The translations under genes were made by a program, and so were the position numbers. A DNA stretch of 64,000 nt from Micromonospora_J zhanjiangensis (GTDB taxonomy: Bacteria > Actinomycetota > Actinomycetes > Mycobacteriales > Micromonosporaceae), in assembly GCF_042650605.1 (NCBI RefSeq), contig NZ_JBHSBN010000002.1, forward strand, positions 1 through 64,000, written 5' to 3'. Below are positions 7,757-15,402 of this stretch, one piece after another; position 1 is the stretch's first letter, and the number at the start of each line of letters is the position of its first letter. Under the pieces are notes generated by a model. That model ran no database searches, was not told the DNA's origin, and was given only the letters and a program-made list of their open reading frames with translations.

Positions 7757-7864
7757 GCGCTGCACCTGCGTAAGCTCTCCGCGTACGGGATGTTCGCAAG
7801 CTTCGCGGAACAGTTCGAGCAGATCTGGGACACGGTGAAGGCGCCGGAAGGTGGCAGGGCATGA
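7757..7864 (+). pseudogene. 3' remnant of an unidentified gene before the NUDIX gene
   Basis: An open frame ALHLRKLSAYGMFASF...EQIWDTVKAPEGGRA ends at a TGA that overlaps the ATG of the next gene (ATGA). It has the coupled-operon junction of a real gene but only about 35 residues and no start with a ribosome site; it begins exactly where the palindromic repeat ends. The sequence looks like the C-terminal helix of a helix-turn-helix regulator, though I cannot name it. The repeat probably marks where the 5' part was lost. Confidence 0.4.
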
Positions 7865-8334
7865 GCCGGCGGGTCGACTACTACGACGATCCGGACGCGC
7901 CGACGGCGAACTCGCTCGTGCCGGGTGGCTCGGCCCTGGTGACCGACGACCAGGGTCGCATCCTCATCCAGAAGCGCGTCGACAGCGGCAACTGGTCGCT
8001 GCCGGGCGGCACGATGGAGATCGGCGAAACGCTGGCCGGCGCCGTGGTCCGGGAGACCCGGGAGGAGACCGGCCTGGACATCGAGATCACCGGCATCCTC
8101 GGCATCTTCACCGATCCGCGGCACGTCATCGCGTACGACGACGGTGAGGTCCGGCAGGAGTTCAACGTGACCTTCACCGCCCGCCCGGTCGGTGGGTCGT
8201 TGTTCGTCAGTCCGGAGTCGACCGACGTACGCTTCGCCGCTGCCACCGAGATAGCCGGTCTTCGGATGCACGAAACGGTACGGCTGCGCATCCGAACCCA
8301 TCTCGACGCGAGGCGCACTCCGTTCATCGGATGA
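7861..8334 (+). CDS. NUDIX hydrolase
   Basis: 157 residues with the full Nudix box at residues about 50-72: GTMEIGETLAGAVVRETREE, then TGL, matching GX5EX7REUXEEXGU with Thr at the first U position. The family hydrolyses nucleoside diphosphates linked to another moiety, with Mg2+ bound by the box glutamates; specificity is not predictable here. The N-terminus (DYYDDPDAPTANSLVPGGSALV) is typical of small actinobacterial Nudix proteins. The start overlaps the stop of a truncated upstream frame. It is convergent with the alpha/beta hydrolase gene, only 10 bases apart. Confidence 0.92.
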   Translation: MSRRVDYYDDPDAPTANSLVPGGSALVTDDQGRILIQKRVDSGNWSLPGGTMEIGETLAGAVVRETREETGLDIEITGILGIFTDPRHVIAYDDGEVRQEFNVTFTARPVGGSLFVSPESTDVRFAAATEIAGLRMHETVRLRIRTHLDARRTPFIG

Positions 8335-8344
8335 CCGCTCCCTG

Positions 8345-9679
8345 TCAGCGATGGTCGCCGAGGAAGGCGGGGATGTCGGCGGGTTTCGGGTAGTCGGGCA
8401 GGGGCGCCGGCCGGTCCTCCAGGAAGGCGGTGATGACCGCGCCGGCCCGTTCGTTGTTGTCGTCGAGGCCGTTCCACATGCGGTGTCCGACGCCCGGCAG
8501 GTACTGCGTGCGCCGGATGGTGGGGACGGCGGCCAGGACGGCGGTCTCCCAGGCGCGGACCTGCGACGAGCATTCCGCGATCATCAGCATCGCGGGAGTA
8601 CGGGCGAGGCCCAGCGGTGCGGTGATCGCGGGCGAGTCCTTGACCGTCTGCTGGATCCGGAGGCTGGCCGCCGGGCTGAAGGAGAAGGTCTCGGCGGTGT
8701 CCTCCGCCGGAATGCGGTGCGCGTCCCGCGCGCAGTACGCCGACGCCGTGTCACCGCCGAGGTCGGCGGCCCGGAAGGCGTTGTCGCCCTCGGCCTGCCC
8801 GATCAGGGCGGTGTCGGGGGACAGCAGTCCGAGGCGCATGAGGCCGAGCGCCACGGCGTACCGGGGAACGTGCGTCGACCGGGGTCCCGTCGGCGCCGGC
8901 GCGAGACCCCGCGCGGACGGTCGGCCGGTCTGCCCGCCGATCGCGGCGGTGGGGCCGTCCATGGGACCGGGTTCGGCGATGACGGCCCGGTGCAGCCGCG
9001 CGGCGGCCTGCGGATCGGCCATGGCCCGGGTGAGCACGACCGCGCCCGCGGAGAAGCCGAGCACGTCGGCCGGGCCCTTCCCCAGGCGGTCGAGGAAGGC
9101 GTCGAGGTCACGGACCAGCCGGTCGATCGTGTACTCCCGGATGGGAAGCAGGTCACTGCGCCCACCGCCGGCCTGCTCATAGGCGTACACGTCGTAGCCC
9201 TTGTCGGCCAACAGTTTCAGGAACCGGTGGTCGATCAGCGAGATCGCCCGGATCGGCCCGCCGTGCAGGTAGACCAGCGGCGTCGGGCGCCGGACCGACG
9301 CCGGGGCGGGCGGGTAGTGGTAGACGGCGACCCGGCTTCCGGTGGCGAGGTCCCAGCGCTCCGTCGCCACGAACGGAAGGTCGGCCGGCGGGCGTCGCTG
9401 CGTGGGGACGGTCGGGACGCAGACGGAGCCCGCCAGCGCCGCCGCGAGGAGCACCGGCAGCAGGCGGGTGAACCGCTGCGGCCAGCTGCGGCGACGGGTC
9501 AGCAGGAGCGTGGCGACGGTGCCCGATCCGACGGCCGTCACCCAGGCGGCGAATCCGGACCAGGCCCCGTCGGTGACGACGAGCAGGGCGAGGAACAGCA
9601 CGATGAGGCCGATCGCGGCGGCCAGGGCCAGGCCCAGTCGGGCGACGACGCGGACGGGACGGTTGCGGGGGCGGTGCAC
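8345..9679 (-). CDS. Membrane-anchored alpha/beta hydrolase (proline iminopeptidase-like)
   Basis: 444 residues, GTG start with GGAGGG about 10 bases upstream. Three N-terminal hydrophobic helices (residues about 10-35, 40-60, 70-88) precede the hydrolase fold. The oxyanion strand is VYLHGGPI, the nucleophile elbow GFSAGA, and a late histidine lies in LPGVGHRMWNG. HGGP is typical of prolyl iminopeptidase-type hydrolases. Substrate unknown. It is divergent from a TetR gene across a 114-bp region with AT-rich direct repeats, so it is probably repressed by that TetR protein. Confidence 0.82.
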   Translation of the reverse strand: MHRPRNRPVRVVARLGLALAAAIGLIVLFLALLVVTDGAWSGFAAWVTAVGSGTVATLLLTRRRSWPQRFTRLLPVLLAAALAGSVCVPTVPTQRRPPADLPFVATERWDLATGSRVAVYHYPPAPASVRRPTPLVYLHGGPIRAISLIDHRFLKLLADKGYDVYAYEQAGGGRSDLLPIREYTIDRLVRDLDAFLDRLGKGPADVLGFSAGAVVLTRAMADPQAAARLHRAVIAEPGPMDGPTAAIGGQTGRPSARGLAPAPTGPRSTHVPRYAVALGLMRLGLLSPDTALIGQAEGDNAFRAADLGGDTASAYCARDAHRIPAEDTAETFSFSPAASLRIQQTVKDSPAITAPLGLARTPAMLMIAECSSQVRAWETAVLAAVPTIRRTQYLPGVGHRMWNGLDDNNERAGAVITAFLEDRPAPLPDYPKPADIPAFLGDHR

Positions 9680-9707
9680 GACGAGGGCCCTCCAGGGTTT
9701 CCAAACG

Positions 9708-9728
9708 ATGTTTCAAAACAATGTATCA
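9708..9728. promoter_or_regulatory. Candidate TetR operator between hydrolase and tetR genes
   Basis: ATGTTTCA (9708-9715) and ATGTATCA (9721-9728) are direct repeats 13 bp apart in an AT-rich patch, conspicuous in this GC-rich DNA, midway between the divergent genes. Binding by the adjacent TetR protein is inferred from position only. Confidence 0.4.
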
Positions 9729-9780
9729 GAACTGGTTGCCCGGAAGCTCGCGCCGACGTGGCCTTCGCGGCCGAGGGCTT

Positions 9781-9786
9781 TACGCT
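9781..9786 (+). promoter_or_regulatory. -10 element of leaderless tetR transcript
   Basis: TACGCT lies seven bases before the ATG at 9794; no ribosome-binding site is visible. Confidence 0.55.
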
Positions 9787-9793
9787 GGTCGTC

Positions 9794-10417
9794 ATGGGTC
9801 GCCCCAGGACGAACGACGACACGGTGCGGGAGCGACTCGTGGTGTGCGCCACCGAACTGTTCGCGACCCGCCCACCGGAGTCGGTAAGCGTCCGGGCCCT
9901 GGCCGCGGCCGCCGGTACGGCGACGGCGGCGGTGTACTCGTTGTTCGGCAGCAAGGACGCGCTGATCGGCGAGGTGCGCAACCGGGCGGTCGGTGGACTC
10001 TTCGGCGAGCTGTCGACCGTGCCGGCCTCGGCCGACCCGCTCGCGGACATCCACGCGCTCGCCGAGGCGTACCGGCGGTGGGGGCGCGAGCACCGGCACC
10101 TCTACACCGTGCTCTTCGGCGGTGTGCAGTCCTTCGATCCGACCGGACCGGTCGGCACGGGCGATCCGGTACGACCGCTCATCGAGGCGATCGACCGCGC
10201 GCTGTCGGGCGCGGTGCTCGCCGGCGACGCCACGGCCATCGCCCTCTCGGTCTGGGTCTGCCTGCACGGGCTCGTGGCGCTCGAACTGGCCGGGGCGCTG
10301 GACGCCGCGACGGCGGATCGAACGTTCGACGTCAGCGTCCGGGCCACCCTGCGCGGCTGGGCGACCCCGGCGACGTTCCGGGTCCTGCGCCGGGCGGACT
10401 CCCCACCGGTACGGTGA
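9794..10417 (+). CDS. TetR/AcrR family transcriptional regulator
   Basis: 207 residues. The N-terminal HTH domain (residues about 8-55) contains ALAAAAGTATAAVYSLFGSKDALIGEV, the canonical TetR recognition helix region. The C-terminal ligand/dimer domain resembles TetR_C_13/WHG-type domains (RRWGREHRHLYTVLFGG). A first residue at ATG 9794 is supported by the -10 element just upstream and by the usual short N-terminal arm (GRPRTNDDTVRERL). It probably represses the divergent alpha/beta hydrolase gene and itself through the AT-rich repeats between them. Inducer unknown. Confidence 0.93.
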   Translation: MGRPRTNDDTVRERLVVCATELFATRPPESVSVRALAAAAGTATAAVYSLFGSKDALIGEVRNRAVGGLFGELSTVPASADPLADIHALAEAYRRWGREHRHLYTVLFGGVQSFDPTGPVGTGDPVRPLIEAIDRALSGAVLAGDATAIALSVWVCLHGLVALELAGALDAATADRTFDVSVRATLRGWATPATFRVLRRADSPPVR

Positions 10418-10456
10418 CGGCGCGGTCGATCCCGGCCGCGCTGCCGGCGTCGGTCG

Positions 10457-11386
10457 TCAGGGGTGGACGACGCGGTCGACGACCGCCGCGCCGCCGACCT
10501 CGACCAGTGGGCCGCTGTCACCATCCCGGACGGTCGTGCTGATGCTGGCCGGCACACCCAGCGCGTCACCCATGTCGACGGTGAGGTCGGTCGTACCGGC
10601 TCGGGCCAGGTGGGCGGCCAGGCAGGCGGTGCTGTTGGCGTTGGCGATGTCCTCCGGCACCCCGATCGACGGGGCGAACATCCGGGCCGCCACACGACCG
10701 CGCCGGGAGTCCCCCGGCACCCGGCCGTCGGCGGTCGGTCCGTGGTAGACGTAGCAGCCGAGCAGGCCGAGCCGGTCGCAGGCGACGCGCAGCCGGTCGA
10801 GGTCCGGGGCCAGCCCGGCCAGCACGGACCGGGCGGAGACCGGGACCAGCAGGCGCGGCCGGCCGAGCGTGGCGACGTGGGCGTCGACGGCGAGCGGGTC
10901 CGCGTCGAGCCCCAGCGCGCGGAGCACCGGGACCGTCTCGTCCGGCGCCGGTTCCCGTACCGTGACGGGACCTGGATCGAAGGCGGCCCGGAACTCGCGG
11001 CCGACCCGGCCGACCCGGCCGGTGAAGACCCGGCCCGGCGTGCGGAGGGTGACCGGCGAATGGTCGGCGGGGCCGAGCGCGTCGCCGTGCCCTCCGGTCG
11101 TTTCCCGCGGGGCGGCCAGGTAGGCCAGCGCCGCCACCGTCCCGTGCCCGCAGGCCGGCAGTTCGCCCGTGGTGGTGAAGAAGCGCAGCGAGACGTCGGC
11201 GCTCACCGGCCCGGCCGGGGCGAGCGAGACGAAGACGGCGTGTGAGGTGCCCAGCAAGGCCGGGACGGCGCGGCGTTCGCGGTCGCTCAGGCCCGTCTCG
11301 GGCAGCACCGCGGTCGGACTGCCACCGGCACCGTCGCGCAGGCACGCGCGCACGACAGTGACGGTCGGTGCCACACCATCACGCAC
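10457..11386 (-). CDS. PhzF family protein (isomerase/epimerase fold) lacking the catalytic Glu
   Basis: 309 residues from GTG 11386, chosen because a TACGCT -10 element lies seven bases upstream. PhzF landmarks are present: RDGAGGSPTAVL near the N-terminus, FFTTTGELPACGHGTVAALAYL, and the symmetric second half with EDIANANSTACLAAHL. In phenazine-type PhzF the catalytic glutamate lies in an S-E-T-x-F motif; here the equivalent is S48-H49-A-V-F, so the canonical isomerase chemistry is doubtful. It may be a non-isomerase relative with an unknown substrate. No phenazine genes are nearby. Confidence 0.85.
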   Translation of the reverse strand: MRDGVAPTVTVVRACLRDGAGGSPTAVLPETGLSDRERRAVPALLGTSHAVFVSLAPAGPVSADVSLRFFTTTGELPACGHGTVAALAYLAAPRETTGGHGDALGPADHSPVTLRTPGRVFTGRVGRVGREFRAAFDPGPVTVREPAPDETVPVLRALGLDADPLAVDAHVATLGRPRLLVPVSARSVLAGLAPDLDRLRVACDRLGLLGCYVYHGPTADGRVPGDSRRGRVAARMFAPSIGVPEDIANANSTACLAAHLARAGTTDLTVDMGDALGVPASISTTVRDGDSGPLVEVGGAAVVDRVVHP

Positions 11387-11393
11387 GGCAGCA

Positions 11394-11399
11394 AGCGTA
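11394..11399 (-). promoter_or_regulatory. -10 element of leaderless phzF-like transcript
   Basis: TACGCT on the minus strand ends seven bases before GTG 11386; no Shine-Dalgarno sequence is present. Confidence 0.55.
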
Positions 11400-11562
11400 G
11401 TGCGGCGGTGGCCGCACGCACGGAGAGGCTGGGTACGTTTGTTGTCACCCCGATGATAAGAAACGCACCCGGCCTCCCGGGTCACCATCGGGGGTCGGCC
11501 CTACCGTCGATGGTGGGGCTCGCGGGATGGTTCCGGGCGCGGGCGGGCGGTTGGCTGTGGCC

Positions 11563-12795
11563 ATGACAGCACTCAGCCGCCGCGGCCTGTTGGGCGCCGC
11601 CGCGGGAACGCTTGCCGCGGCTCTGCCGGCCCTGCCCGCCCTCGCTGATCCGACCCGCTCGCACCGCCGGGATTCCCGCCCGGACCCGTCCGGCCCGCGA
11701 CCGTGGGTGCCGCTCCCGCCGCCGACCGGTCCGCATCCCGTCGGCACGGTGGAGCTGCGGCTGGTGGATCCGTCGCGCCGCGACCCGTGGGTTCCGTCGG
11801 TCCCGTTCCGGGAGCTGATGGTCAGTGTCTGGTATCCGGCGGCGCCGAACCACCGCGCCCGCGCGGGGTACATGCGGCCGGCCGCGAGCGCCCACTACGA
11901 CCAGGGACTGGCTCGGCAGATTCCGCGGTACACGACCGGCGTCGTCGACTTCGCCGGCACCCCCACCCACGCCGGCCTCGGGGCACCGGTGCGGCCACGC
12001 CGCGGCGGCCGCCCCGTCGTGCTGTACGGACCGGGCGGCGGCAACGCCCGCACCACCGGCACCGTCCTGGTGGAGGAACTGGCCAGCCAGGGGTACGTGG
12101 TGGTCACCGTCGACCACACGTACGAGGCGGCGGAGGTGGAGTTCCCCGACGGTCGGCTGGCGGTGGATCGCCGGCCGACCGATGCCACCCGGGAGGCGTC
12201 CGCTCTGGTCCGGGTCGACGACACCCGGTTCGTGCTGGACACCATGGCCCGGCTCAACGCCGGCTCCCTCCTGCGGGGGGCTCTCGATCTGGACCGGATC
12301 GGCATGGTCGGCTACTCCGCCGGCGGGTACGCCGCCGCCGAGACGATGCTCGTCGACCGGCGGGTGCGTGCCGGCTGCAACCTCGACGGCAAGCTGCTCG
12401 CCGACGACGATCCGGTGCTGCTCGGCCGGGCGGCGCGGCAGGGGCTGGACCGGCCGTTCCTGCAGATCGCCACGCCCGGCCACGACGGCAGCACCGACCC
12501 GTCCTGGGCGGCGATCCGGGCCAACTCCCGCGGCTGGTACCGGGAGCTGCGCCTCGACGGCTCCACCCATCTCGGCCTGAGCGACCTGCAGATCACCATC
12601 CCGTTCCTGGCCGAGGTCTTCGGGCTCACCGCCGAAGAGGTCCGGTACGCCCTCGGCACCATCGACCCGACCCGCGCCGTGGCGACCGTGCGGGCGTACG
12701 TGACCGCGTTCTTCGACCGGCAGTTGCGCGGTGCCGGGGGCAATTTGCTGGACCGGCCGTCCCCCCGGTATCCGGAGATGGTGATCGTCGCCTGA
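11563..12795 (+). CDS. Tat-exported alpha/beta hydrolase, PAF-acetylhydrolase/lipase-like
   Basis: 410 residues from ATG 11563 (an in-frame ATG at 11527 would give a 12-residue longer leader). The N-terminus LSRRGLLGAAAGTLAAALPALPALA is a twin-arginine-type signal with an alanine-x-alanine cleavage site. The mature part resembles platelet-activating-factor acetylhydrolase isoform II: SVWYPAAPN, VVLYGPGGGN, nucleophile GYSAGG, and a histidine in DGSTHLGLSD. It should be a secreted serine esterase or lipase; substrate unknown. A TACCGT element at 11502-11507 may be its -10. The next gene is convergent. Confidence 0.85.
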   Translation: MTALSRRGLLGAAAGTLAAALPALPALADPTRSHRRDSRPDPSGPRPWVPLPPPTGPHPVGTVELRLVDPSRRDPWVPSVPFRELMVSVWYPAAPNHRARAGYMRPAASAHYDQGLARQIPRYTTGVVDFAGTPTHAGLGAPVRPRRGGRPVVLYGPGGGNARTTGTVLVEELASQGYVVVTVDHTYEAAEVEFPDGRLAVDRRPTDATREASALVRVDDTRFVLDTMARLNAGSLLRGALDLDRIGMVGYSAGGYAAAETMLVDRRVRAGCNLDGKLLADDDPVLLGRAARQGLDRPFLQIATPGHDGSTDPSWAAIRANSRGWYRELRLDGSTHLGLSDLQITIPFLAEVFGLTAEEVRYALGTIDPTRAVATVRAYVTAFFDRQLRGAGGNLLDRPSPRYPEMVIVA

Positions 12796-12839
12796 CCGGG
12801 AGCGGCGGTCGGTCGCCGGGGTCTGGCCGGGAGCCGCGG

Positions 12840-13862
12840 TCAGCGGGCGGCGGGGGTGCTGGGGAGCGTGTGCGAGCCGCAGGTGTCGCGGACGACGAGG
12901 CGGGTGGGAAGGATCTCGTGGCGGGCCGGCGTCCGGTCGTGGTCCGGTTCGGTGATCCGTTCGTGCAGGCGTTGGGCGGCGGTGGCGCCGAGTTCGCGCA
13001 GCGGCTGGCGGACGGTGGTGAGGCCGGCGAACCGGGCCGCCATCACGTCGTCCCAGCCGGTGATGGCCAGATCCTCGGGCACCCGCAGGCCGCGTTCCCG
13101 GGCCGCGGTGAGCAGGCCGAGCGCCACCTCGTCGTTGGCGCAGACCACCGCGTCCGGCCGGTCGCGGCTGCGCAGCAGTCGGCTGCCCTCGGCACGGCCG
13201 GCGGCCAGGTCGAAGGCGCACGGCACCGGCGTGGGCGCCGGCAGCGACGCGCGGGCGAGCACGTCGGCGAAACCGGCGTACCGGTCGGCGACGTCGGGGG
13301 AGCGGTCCGGGTCGCCGAGGAAGGCGAACCGCCGGTGCCCGTGGGCCAGCAGGTGTTCGGTGACCTCCCGGGAGCTGCGCCGGCTCTCGGTGGTGATGGT
13401 GTCGACCTCGCCGACCGGGTGCCGGGCCACCAGCACCATCGGCAGGCCGCTCGCGGCGATCCGGCGGACCACGTCGTCGTCGACGGTACGACCCATGATG
13501 ACCAGTCCGTCGACCCGGCCGGCCAGTTCCAGTACGGTGCGTTCGGTCGACCGGCGCCCGCCGGTGGTCAGGATCAGGACGCTGCGGCCCAGGTCGGCGG
13601 CCACCTCCTCGTAGCCGAGCACCACCTCCGCGTAGTACGGACCGGCCAGGTCGGGGAAGACGATGCCGTTGGCGGCGTGCTGCCGTTCGGCCAGGGATCG
13701 GCCCAGCCGGCTGGGGGTGAAGTGCAGTTCCTCGGCCACCGCGCGGATCCGGGCCGAGGTTTCCGGTGCGCCCTGACCACGCAGCGCGCGGGAGACGGTG
13801 GCGGTCGAGACACCGCACCGTCGCGCCACGTCGTAGATCGTTACCGGCCGTCGGCGAGTCAT
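12840..13862 (-). CDS. LacI family transcriptional regulator
   Basis: 340 residues from ATG 13862 (GGAGCGG upstream). The N-terminal HTH is canonical: TIYDVARRCGVSTATVSRALRG, with the hinge helix SRLGRSLAERQ. The periplasmic-binding-like core (about 65-335) follows, with PDAVVCANDEVALGLL and ITGWDDVMAA near the end. It is divergent from a carbohydrate ABC importer operon and the intergenic region contains two LacI-type palindromes, one before each gene. It therefore most likely represses the importer and itself, relieved by the sugar that the importer takes up. Confidence 0.95.
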   Translation of the reverse strand: MTRRRPVTIYDVARRCGVSTATVSRALRGQGAPETSARIRAVAEELHFTPSRLGRSLAERQHAANGIVFPDLAGPYYAEVVLGYEEVAADLGRSVLILTTGGRRSTERTVLELAGRVDGLVIMGRTVDDDVVRRIAASGLPMVLVARHPVGEVDTITTESRRSSREVTEHLLAHGHRRFAFLGDPDRSPDVADRYAGFADVLARASLPAPTPVPCAFDLAAGRAEGSRLLRSRDRPDAVVCANDEVALGLLTAARERGLRVPEDLAITGWDDVMAARFAGLTTVRQPLRELGATAAQRLHERITEPDHDRTPARHEILPTRLVVRDTCGSHTLPSTPAAR

Positions 13863-13883
13863 GAGTTCCGCTCCGAACAGGAC

Positions 13884-13897
13884 GTAAGCGCTTGCAT
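13884..13897. promoter_or_regulatory. LacI-type operator in front of the lacI-family gene
   Basis: GTAAGCGCTTGCAT contains the perfect arms AAGCGCTT with central CG, the classic LacI/GalR core, 22 bases upstream of the regulator start. It suggests autoregulation. Confidence 0.65.
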
Positions 13898-14035
13898 CGT
13901 GGGAACTACACGGTAGCGCGCCCATTCGCGTACCCGGTCCGGTCGGCGTCGGCATGCCGGGCCGTCGAGGTGCGGGGTATGGGGTTCAACTGCTACAAAC
14001 ACGTTCTGTCATCGCTCACGTTCGATGTGCCGGCC

Positions 14036-14064
14036 TTGACAGGTGGCGGGACAGTGAGCATATT
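14036..14064 (+). promoter_or_regulatory. SigA-type promoter of the sugar importer operon
   Basis: TTGACA at 14036-14041 and CATATT at 14059-14064 are separated by 17 bp. The operator at 14068-14083 covers the expected transcription start, giving simple steric repression. Confidence 0.6.
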
Positions 14065-14067
14065 TCC

Positions 14068-14083
14068 ATGAAACCGGTTACAT
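14068..14083. promoter_or_regulatory. LacI-type operator overlapping importer transcription start
   Basis: ATGAAACCGGTTACAT is a 16-bp palindrome with one mismatched pair and a perfect AACCGGTT core with central CG. It lies immediately after the -10 element and 38 bases before the binding-protein start. Confidence 0.65.
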
Positions 14084-14120
14084 GAAGCTCCGGTTACGGC
14101 GCGGGCGTGGAGGTCGGCGG

Positions 14121-15401
14121 ATGAGGATCAGACGATGGCGGTTGGCCACGGCGGTCGCCGTACTGGTGGCGTTGCCGCTGGCGGGCTGCGGCCGCGCGGA
14201 CGACGCGGGCGGTGACTCCGGCGGTGCCGGGCAGGCGGTCGGCGCCGGACCGGCCAAGGGCGAGATCGCCGTCTGGGCGATGGGCACCGAGGGGGAGAAG
14301 CTGCCGGCCCTGGCCGCGGACTTCATGAAGGAGAACCCGGAGGCGAAGGTCAACGTCACGGCCGTACCGTGGGACGCCGCGCACCAGAAGATCGCCAACG
14401 CGGTCGCCGCCCGGCAGACTCCGGACGTGAGCCTGGTCGGCACCACCTGGATGGGCGAGTTCGCCAAGACCGGCGCCCTGGACAGGACCCCGGACGGCCT
14501 GATCGACAAGGCGTCGTTCTACCCCGGCGCGTGGGACACCACCGAGGTCAAGGGCGCCTCGTACGGCATCCCCTGGTACGTCGAGACCCGGCTCATCTAC
14601 TACCGCACGGACCTCGCCGCCAAGGCCGGCATCACCAGCCCGCCGAAGAACTGGGACGAGCTGAAGGCGATGGCCACGGCGATGAAGGAGAAGACCGGCG
14701 CGAAGTCCGGCTTCTACCTGCAACCCGGCAAGACCGGAAGCTGGCAGAGCGTCCTGCCGTTCGCCTGGCAGGCCGGCGCCGAGCTGACCAAGGGCGACGC
14801 GTTCAACCTGAACAGCCCGGAAATGACCGAGGCGCTCAGCTACTACCAGTCCTTCTTCAAGGAGGGACTGTCGGTGACCGACATGGACCCCGGCGCCACC
14901 GAGCAGGAGTTCATCGCCGGCCGGATGGGCGCGTTCATCTCCGGCCCGTGGCACATCGGCCTGCTCAAGGAGAAGGGCGGCCCCGCCTTCGCCGACAAGT
15001 TCGCGGTGGCCCACATGCCGACCGGCAAGAAGGCCGCCACCTCGTTCGTCGGCGGCGGCGACCTGGCCGTCTTCAAGGACGGCAAGAACCGCGACGCGGC
15101 CTGGAAGTTCGTCGCCTGGCTGGCCAAGCCGGAGACCCAGGCCAAGTGGTACGGGCTGAGCACCGACCTGCCGGCGATGAAGCAGGCATGGGACGACCCG
15201 AAGCTGCGGGCCGACCCGATGCTCAAGACGTTCGGCGCGCAGCTCGACGACGCGAAGTCGCCGCCGGCCATCCCGAACTGGGAGCAGATCGCCGCGGCCG
15301 TCGACGACCAGGTCGAGCAGCTCTGCAAGAGCGACCGGTCGGCCGCCGACGCCGCCGCCGCGATGCAACAGAAGGCGACGAGCATCGGCACCGGGGCCTG
15401 A
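14121..15401 (+). CDS. Sugar ABC transporter substrate-binding lipoprotein
   Basis: 426 residues from ATG 14121, preceded by GGAGG. A lipoprotein signal peptide ends in LPLAGCGRAD, so the cysteine at about residue 22 is probably lipidated. The rest is an SBP family 1 (MalE/UgpB-like) protein: GEIAVWAMGTEGEKLPAL, NVTAVPWDAAHQKIANAVAA, VSLVGTTWMGEFAKTGAL, and GAFISGPWHIGLL. It captures a carbohydrate outside the cell and delivers it to the two permeases encoded directly downstream. The LacI regulator next door supports a sugar substrate; the identity is not predictable. Confidence 0.93.
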   Translation: MRIRRWRLATAVAVLVALPLAGCGRADDAGGDSGGAGQAVGAGPAKGEIAVWAMGTEGEKLPALAADFMKENPEAKVNVTAVPWDAAHQKIANAVAARQTPDVSLVGTTWMGEFAKTGALDRTPDGLIDKASFYPGAWDTTEVKGASYGIPWYVETRLIYYRTDLAAKAGITSPPKNWDELKAMATAMKEKTGAKSGFYLQPGKTGSWQSVLPFAWQAGAELTKGDAFNLNSPEMTEALSYYQSFFKEGLSVTDMDPGATEQEFIAGRMGAFISGPWHIGLLKEKGGPAFADKFAVAHMPTGKKAATSFVGGGDLAVFKDGKNRDAAWKFVAWLAKPETQAKWYGLSTDLPAMKQAWDDPKLRADPMLKTFGAQLDDAKSPPAIPNWEQIAAAVDDQVEQLCKSDRSAADAAAAMQQKATSIGTGA

Positions 15402-15402
15402 C

